Below are positions 27,029-32,459 of a stretch of DNA of 32,459 nt, piece after piece. The notes below the pieces were generated by a model. It saw only the letters and a program-made list of their open reading frames with translations, made no database searches and was not told the DNA's origin. Positions within the stretch are counted from its first letter, which is position 1; the number at the start of each line of letters is the position of its first letter. The stretch spans positions 1-32,459 of the forward strand of contig JAGXIK010000107.1 of NCBI GenBank assembly GCA_024635715.1, in the 5' to 3' direction. The stretch is from Gillisia sp. (GTDB lineage Bacteria > Bacteroidota > Bacteroidia > Flavobacteriales > Flavobacteriaceae). Made by a program: the position numbers and the translations under genes.

Positions 27029-27337
27029 TTAGTCTTGATTTAAATAACGACCGAAGCCTAGTCTAGTAAGCATCTTTTTTTCAAAGGTCCAGAAAAATTG
27101 AAACTGACCAAATAACCAACCAAAAAGGACTAATAATATTTGATAAATAGGGAAAATTAAGACAATACGTAAACTCCAGAAAACATACCAAGGAGAAGTT
27201 TCGCGGTATATTCCGAAGAATTCACACACAGGGGCTGCCAATTTAGCAGCAGAAGAGCCTGTAATGGCAAAAACCAATAAAATAATAATAAGTTGAAAAT
27301 TAGTATCTATTCCCCAACGTTCTTTTAATTTATTCAT
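27029..27337 (-). CDS. DUF6787-like small membrane protein
   Basis: 102 aa; MNKLKERWGIDTNFQLIIILLVFAITGSSAAKLAAPVCEFFGI and YQILLVLFGWLFGQFQFFWTFEKKML. Confidence 0.75.
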   Translation of the reverse strand: MNKLKERWGIDTNFQLIIILLVFAITGSSAAKLAAPVCEFFGIYRETSPWYVFWSLRIVLIFPIYQILLVLFGWLFGQFQFFWTFEKKMLTRLGFGRYLNQD

Positions 27338-27341
27338 GTTG

Positions 27342-27349
27342 CAAATATA
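27342..27349 (-). promoter_or_regulatory. -7 element TATATTTG of the DUF6787/Cys-His/TonB operon
   Basis: Exact TAnnTTTG on the minus strand, only 4 nt upstream of the start codon. Confidence 0.5.
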
Positions 27350-27382
27350 TCACATCACTGTGCAATTAAAAAAAACTTGAGC

Positions 27383-27832
27383 TTATATTCGTGTAGGGAC
27401 TGAAAATCGTTGATTATACTCCCTAGAGAAAAACACAAAATAATTATAAAGCATATAGTTCACTTCGTATCCGTAATCTACGGAATTGTCATAATTTATC
27501 GCTTGGATATATAAATTAGGGTTATAATTGAAAGGTTGATTTACACGATTATTATATTCTTGAACCAAAAATATGTTCTTATTTTCAAGATAAGATTGTG
27601 AGTAAAATCCTCTGGGTCTAGCAATACTATTAATAAATAAGTTAAAACCTGGTTCAATAACAATAATTTCATACTCTAAACTGTCATTTGCAATACGAAC
27701 GGTATCGTTAGCATTTGCAGTGATTTCCTTTTTATTGAAATCCCGATTCTTGGTGGAACTACAGCTATATATAAAAAGCCCTAAAACAAATATGTATATT
27801 AAATTTTTCATTTTTTTATTTAAAAACTTCAA
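27383..27832 (-). CDS. DUF6146-like lipoprotein
   Basis: 149 aa; IYIFVLGLFIYSCSS lipobox and PGFNLFINSIARPRGFYSQSYLENKNIFLVQEYNNRV. Confidence 0.75.
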   Translation of the reverse strand: MKFLNKKMKNLIYIFVLGLFIYSCSSTKNRDFNKKEITANANDTVRIANDSLEYEIIVIEPGFNLFINSIARPRGFYSQSYLENKNIFLVQEYNNRVNQPFNYNPNLYIQAINYDNSVDYGYEVNYMLYNYFVFFSREYNQRFSVPTRI

Positions 27833-27846
27833 AAATTATTCCTAAT

Positions 27847-28464
27847 TTATTTACCACCTAGCATTCCGTCTAGAAGCCCACGGCCCCCTTTTTTATTTTC
27901 GCCAAATATTATTCCTGTTACATCATCAATCACATTTCCGTCTCCATCTTTGTCTAATAAAGTTTCTATTAAAGAAGCATCATGCGCTCTAGAAGACCCC
28001 ATTACAGAATCAAGTAAGCTTCCTAATCCAGAAGATTGTACATTTTCCTTACTTTTTTGACTTGCCAAAATACTCATAAGTAGAGGTGCAGCCATCTTTA
28101 TAATGTTAGATACAGAAGATTCTTTTATGCTTAGAGTGCTTCCTATAGTCTTAGTTACCATATCCTGTTTTCCTCCTAATAGGTGTCCTAGGATTTTTTC
28201 TCCTTCAGAAGACATATCAGAAGCCTTAACAGATTTCAAGTTACTTAATAAAGCATCTCCATGCTTATCATCATTTAATGCCTTGTTTAAGCTTTCGGCA
28301 CCAGCATCGGTTTTTATGTTTTTTTGCATTGCTCCCAGTAAAATTGGTAAGGCCATACCAAGGGCTGTAGAAATATTATCTTTATTTTCCGAAGTACTAA
28401 CACTTGCTTTTTCAATAAAATCTTCGCCCATAGGAGTGTGTAATAAATCTAAAATAGATGCCAT
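27847..28464 (-). CDS. DUF937 domain-containing protein with EF-hand-like C-terminal segment
   Basis: 205 aa; LGMALPILLGAMQKNIKTDAGAESLNKAL, LGHLLGGKQDMVTKTI and C-terminal DKDGDGNVIDDVTGI. Confidence 0.8.
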   Translation of the reverse strand: MASILDLLHTPMGEDFIEKASVSTSENKDNISTALGMALPILLGAMQKNIKTDAGAESLNKALNDDKHGDALLSNLKSVKASDMSSEGEKILGHLLGGKQDMVTKTIGSTLSIKESSVSNIIKMAAPLLMSILASQKSKENVQSSGLGSLLDSVMGSSRAHDASLIETLLDKDGDGNVIDDVTGIIFGENKKGGRGLLDGMLGGK

Positions 28465-28536
28465 GAGGTTTGTTTTAAGTTAGATATACAATTTACAACT
28501 TTTATCTAGGAGCACTCCTTAAGTAAATTATAAATA

Positions 28537-28569
28537 AATCCCTCTGAAATAAATAATTCCAGAGGGATT
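28537..28569 (-). terminator. Terminator hairpin downstream of serA
   Basis: 10-bp stem AATCCCTCTG / CAGAGGGATT with a 13-nt loop; the U tract is interrupted. Confidence 0.6.
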
Positions 28570-28590
28570 AGTGATTTTTACAAACAAGTA

Positions 28591-29553
28591 TTATACTTTT
28601 TCGTTCTTAAAAATAGCGATTATTTGTTCAGCCAATTCCATTCCAATTCTATCTTGTGCTTCCAAAGTTGCAGCACCAATATGTGGAGTCAAGGAAATTC
28701 TTTCATTCATTAAGACCTTAATGGAAGGGGATGGCTCATTTTCGTATACATCCAGTCCTGCGAATGCTACTTTACCGTGCTCTAACCCATCTAATAAGGC
28801 TTCTTCATTTAAAAGTCCACCTCTGGAAGTATTTATAATACCAACACCATGTTTCATTTGTTCAAATTCCTTCTTACCTAAAACAGCTTTAGCCTGTCCT
28901 GGAATATGAATTGTTATAAAATCTGAATGTTTTATAAGATCTGCAACCGGTTCTGTCTTAATAGGTACGGTCACTACTTGATCGTTGTAAAACTTAAGAG
29001 TGATATCTAGCTCTCCAACATGATCATCACTTGCTATAACTTTCATTCCTACTCCTAGCGCCAGTTTTGCTACTTCTTTCCCTATTCTTCCCAAACCAAT
29101 AATTCCAAGAGTTTTCCCTCTAAGTTCTATTCCTGCGGAATAATTTTTCTTCAAATCTTTAAAATGAGAATCTCCAGAAAGTGGCATATTTCTATTGGAG
29201 TCATGCAGATACCTTACCCCACCAAATAGATGTGCAAAAACAAGTTCTGCAACAGATTCTGAACTGGCGGAGGGAGTGTTTATTACTTTTAGATCTTTAC
29301 TTCTGGCGTAAGAAACATCAATATTATCCATTCCAACACCACCACGACCAATTACCTTAAGGCTAGGGCAGGAATCAATAAGTTCTTTTCTTACTTGAGT
29401 AGCGCTTCTAACTAATAATACGTTTATCTTTTCTTCATTTATAAAATTGGTCAATTGCTCTTGAGCAACTTTTGTAGAGATCACTTCAAATCCGGCATTT
29501 TCAAGTGCTTTAATACCACTTTTTGAAATCCCGTCGTTTGCTAAAATTTTCAT
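28591..29553 (-). CDS. serA: D-3-phosphoglycerate dehydrogenase, short form without ACT domain
   Basis: MKILANDGISKSGIKALENAGFEVI, VGMDNIDVSYARSKDLKVINTPSASSESVAEL, GIIGLGRIGKEVA and GLDVYENEP...LTPHIGAATLEAQ. Start placed at MKILAND (CAT 29551-29553). Confidence 0.93.
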   Translation of the reverse strand: MKILANDGISKSGIKALENAGFEVISTKVAQEQLTNFINEEKINVLLVRSATQVRKELIDSCPSLKVIGRGGVGMDNIDVSYARSKDLKVINTPSASSESVAELVFAHLFGGVRYLHDSNRNMPLSGDSHFKDLKKNYSAGIELRGKTLGIIGLGRIGKEVAKLALGVGMKVIASDDHVGELDITLKFYNDQVVTVPIKTEPVADLIKHSDFITIHIPGQAKAVLGKKEFEQMKHGVGIINTSRGGLLNEEALLDGLEHGKVAFAGLDVYENEPSPSIKVLMNERISLTPHIGAATLEAQDRIGMELAEQIIAIFKNEKV

Positions 29554-29605
29554 GCTTTCTTTTCTATTGTTTGAATTCTTATAGCTTGCTATGCTAAAAT
29601 AATTT

Positions 29606-30670
29606 TTATGCTTTTCTTTCCAGATCACTCATTACATCCACTAAAACCTGAACGCTTTCTAATGGCAATGCATTGTACATAGATGCTCTGTAACCTCCAA
29701 CACTTCTATGGCCATTTAATCCATTTATCCCAGCTTCTTTAAGCATGGCATCAAAATCTTCTTTCAAAGATTCATCTGTTAGGTTAAAAGTTGCATTCAT
29801 GATAGAACGATCTTCTGTTGCAGTATAACCTTTAAATAAAGGGTTAATATCTATTTCTGAATAAAGTAAAGCAGCTTTCTTTTCGTTTTTCTCTTCAATA
29901 GCTTTGATTCCGCCTTGAGCTTTTAACCATTTTAAAGTTAGAAATGATACATAAACAGGATAAACGGCAGGCGTATTAAACATACTATCTTTTTCTATAT
30001 GAACTTTATAATCTAACATAGAAGGTATTTGTCTTGTAACTTTCCCTAATAGGTCTTCTTTAACAATAACGAGGGTTGTTCCTGCGGGACCCATATTTTT
30101 TTGTGCACCTGCATAGATCAAATCGAATTTTGAAAAATCCAATTCTCTAGAGAAAATATCACTACTCATATCACACACCATTGGTTTAGGAGTGCTTGGA
30201 AAAACCTTCATTTGGGTTCCAAAAATGGTATTATTACTCGTACAATGAAAATAATCTACATCTGTAGGGATCATATACCCTTTTGGGATATAATTGAATT
30301 TCTTATCTTCAGAAGAAGCTACTACATTAACCTCCCCAAATAATTTAGCTTCTTTTATCGCTTTACTGGACCAAGTGCCCGTGTTTAAGTAGGCAGCTTT
30401 TTTTTCTAAAAGATTGTAAGCAACCATTAAAAATTCCAAACTTGCACCTCCTTGAAGAAAGAGCGCCTTGTAACCTTTACCTTCCAAGCCTAGTAATTCT
30501 AAGGCCAGTTGTCTCGCATCTTCCATTACGGCAACAAAATCTTTACTTCTATGTGATATTTCCAGGATAGATAGCCCAGTATTATTAAAGTTTAAAACTG
30601 CTTGTGAAGCCTCTTGAAAAACTTCTTGCGGAAGAATACATGGACCTGCACTAAAGTTGTGTTTTTTCAT
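29606..30670 (-). CDS. serC: Phosphoserine aminotransferase
   Basis: 354 aa; MKKHNFSAGPCILPQEVFQEA, NNTGLSILEISHRSKDF, YAGAQKNMGPAGTTLVIV and GHRSVGGYRASMYNALP. Confidence 0.97.
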   Translation of the reverse strand: MKKHNFSAGPCILPQEVFQEASQAVLNFNNTGLSILEISHRSKDFVAVMEDARQLALELLGLEGKGYKALFLQGGASLEFLMVAYNLLEKKAAYLNTGTWSSKAIKEAKLFGEVNVVASSEDKKFNYIPKGYMIPTDVDYFHCTSNNTIFGTQMKVFPSTPKPMVCDMSSDIFSRELDFSKFDLIYAGAQKNMGPAGTTLVIVKEDLLGKVTRQIPSMLDYKVHIEKDSMFNTPAVYPVYVSFLTLKWLKAQGGIKAIEEKNEKKAALLYSEIDINPLFKGYTATEDRSIMNATFNLTDESLKEDFDAMLKEAGINGLNGHRSVGGYRASMYNALPLESVQVLVDVMSDLERKA

Positions 30671-30802
30671 AAAAATATAGTTTGTAACAAAGATGCTAAA
30701 AGTTCCTGTGAATTTGTGTTATTAAAATTATAATTGGTGGGTTAGAAACCCAAATTAGAATTTTTAAATTTAGGTGTTATGAAGAGTTTCTTTAATAAAA
30801 AT

Positions 30803-31861
30803 TTAAATATTCTCGAGAAATTCTAAGGTGTCAATATTATCGGCATAATCCCATAATTGTGGATATTGCGTTTTACCAAAAGGAATTTCTGTTTCTATAA
30901 AATCATTGGCAACCACACACTGTAAATTTTCTTTATTGGTTTCGATTGTAGTTTTTAAGACTTCTAAATCTGAATATTTTTCATAGAACATGGTTGCAAT
31001 GGGAGATCCGAAACTTTGATCTTCCTTTAATACTAAAAACCCATTATCCAACATTTTAAATTCACTCATCAAGTAAACTGCCTTATTATAATCGTAATTA
31101 TTGGCATATTTAGCATGATTCATTAAGCTTGCCCATGGAGCTATAGCTTTATAAAAAGCATCGAAATCATAATTCTTCGGCACATATAATTTAGAAACAC
31201 TTCTACAGCCTAAACCAAAATATTTAAAAATATCATGTCCTAAGGCTATTAATTCTTCAGTAGTTTCATTCCCGGTTAAGATCGCAACAGAATTTCTGTT
31301 TTTCCTGATGATGGATTTTTTATTCGCAAAATAATATTCGAAATATCTGGAAGTATTATTACTTCCGGTAGCGATTACAGCTTCAAAATTATTCATCCTG
31401 TTCTCTGTAAACTCGATCCTATTTTTATATTCTGGATCTAAGGAAATAAGATAATTAGCCAGAATAGGAAGCAAAATCATGTCATTAGAAGATTGCTTTA
31501 CCAATACTTTATGACCTGAAATTAAAACCGAAATAAAATCATGAAAACCAACCAAAGGAATATTTCCTGCCATTATAATCCCCACTGTTTTAGGATCTAC
31601 AGCATCAAAATTATAAGGCTTTAACCACTTATCTAAACTGGAGCTTTTAAGAGATTCACTCCAACCCTCCAGTGCGAAAAGTATATTTTCTGGAGTAAAC
31701 CAACCGTTATGGTGTATTGCCCTCTCTATTTGCACTTTAAAATCCTCGAAAAAGTCAGCATTATTAATCACATCCTTGTGCTGTTCTATTCCATTTCTTC
31801 GAAATTGGTTTAAAAACTTACCTAGTTCTATAAAATGTGATTTTCGCAGTTCGATTGACAT
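30803..31861 (-). CDS. LuxC-like acyl-CoA reductase
   Basis: 352 aa; VGIIMAGNIPLVGFHDFISVLISGHKVLVKQSSND, AVIATGSNNTSRYFEYYF and YFGLGCRSVSKLYVP with a catalytic-type Cys. Confidence 0.88.
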   Translation of the reverse strand: MSIELRKSHFIELGKFLNQFRRNGIEQHKDVINNADFFEDFKVQIERAIHHNGWFTPENILFALEGWSESLKSSSLDKWLKPYNFDAVDPKTVGIIMAGNIPLVGFHDFISVLISGHKVLVKQSSNDMILLPILANYLISLDPEYKNRIEFTENRMNNFEAVIATGSNNTSRYFEYYFANKKSIIRKNRNSVAILTGNETTEELIALGHDIFKYFGLGCRSVSKLYVPKNYDFDAFYKAIAPWASLMNHAKYANNYDYNKAVYLMSEFKMLDNGFLVLKEDQSFGSPIATMFYEKYSDLEVLKTTIETNKENLQCVVANDFIETEIPFGKTQYPQLWDYADNIDTLEFLENI

Positions 31862-31870
31862 AAGGCTTAT

Positions 31871-31901
31871 TTGGTTATGAATTGTTTTGGCTTTAAATTT
31901 G
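31871..31901 (+). promoter_or_regulatory. Bacteroidetes-type promoter for the ferredoxin gene
   Basis: TTG-N20-TAAATTTG on the plus strand; predicted 5' UTR of about 110 nt. Confidence 0.65.
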
Positions 31902-31984
31902 TGCTGGCGAAATTAAAAGTTATAGAATTAAAATCGCCTATAAATCAATGAAAAATTAAACCCAAATTACTGGAGATTTATTGA

Positions 31985-32368
<384 letters not shown>

Positions 32369-32393
32369 ATAATAGTTTTATTACATTGATACC

Positions 32394-32426
32394 ATCCCGT
32401 TTAATTCTTTTAAACGGGATTTTTTA
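32394..32426 (+). terminator. Rho-independent terminator of the ferredoxin gene
   Basis: 11-bp stem ATCCCGTTTAA / TTAAACGGGAT with a 5-nt loop, followed by T6. Confidence 0.9.
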
Positions 32427-32459
32427 TGAGGTCTGCTTTTCGCTCATGTTCCAAATTTG

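Noticed and set aside
28103-28909. Plus-strand ORFs at 28103-28483 and 28571-28909
   Set aside because: Antisense to the DUF937 gene and serA respectively; explained by codon bias on the coding strand.

Overview
This 32.5 kb window is AT-rich chromosomal DNA from a member of the Bacteroidetes, most likely Flavobacteriaceae. That placement rests on protein families (DUF4290, DUF493, DUF6787, DUF6146, DUF5916, BatA, LuxC-like acyl-CoA reductase next to serC/serA) and on repeated TAnnTTTG -7 promoter elements. Most of it is housekeeping: a truncated sir2/cobB, tRNA-Met(CAU), fmt, recQ, HU, murA, a dihydroorotase homologue, lolD, msrA, folE, serA, serC and a ferredoxin. I see no CRISPR array, prophage, transposase, integrase or recognisable defence island. 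The observations I rate highest are: (1) a dihydroorotase homologue whose HxH metal-binding motif reads SVS and which looks like a pseudoenzyme; (2) a MurA with Asp at the fosfomycin-target Cys position; (3) a three-gene unit of DUF6787 protein, small Cys/His-rich exported protein and TonB-dependent receptor, with a 7-5-7 palindrome before the receptor gene and a matching half-site at the operon promoter, suggesting metal acquisition; (4) two tandem, diverged GAF-histidine kinases without a response regulator; (5) a terminator wedged between a -7 promoter element and a start codon. No dramatic new system is obvious. Family assignments were made by eye from motifs, without a database search.
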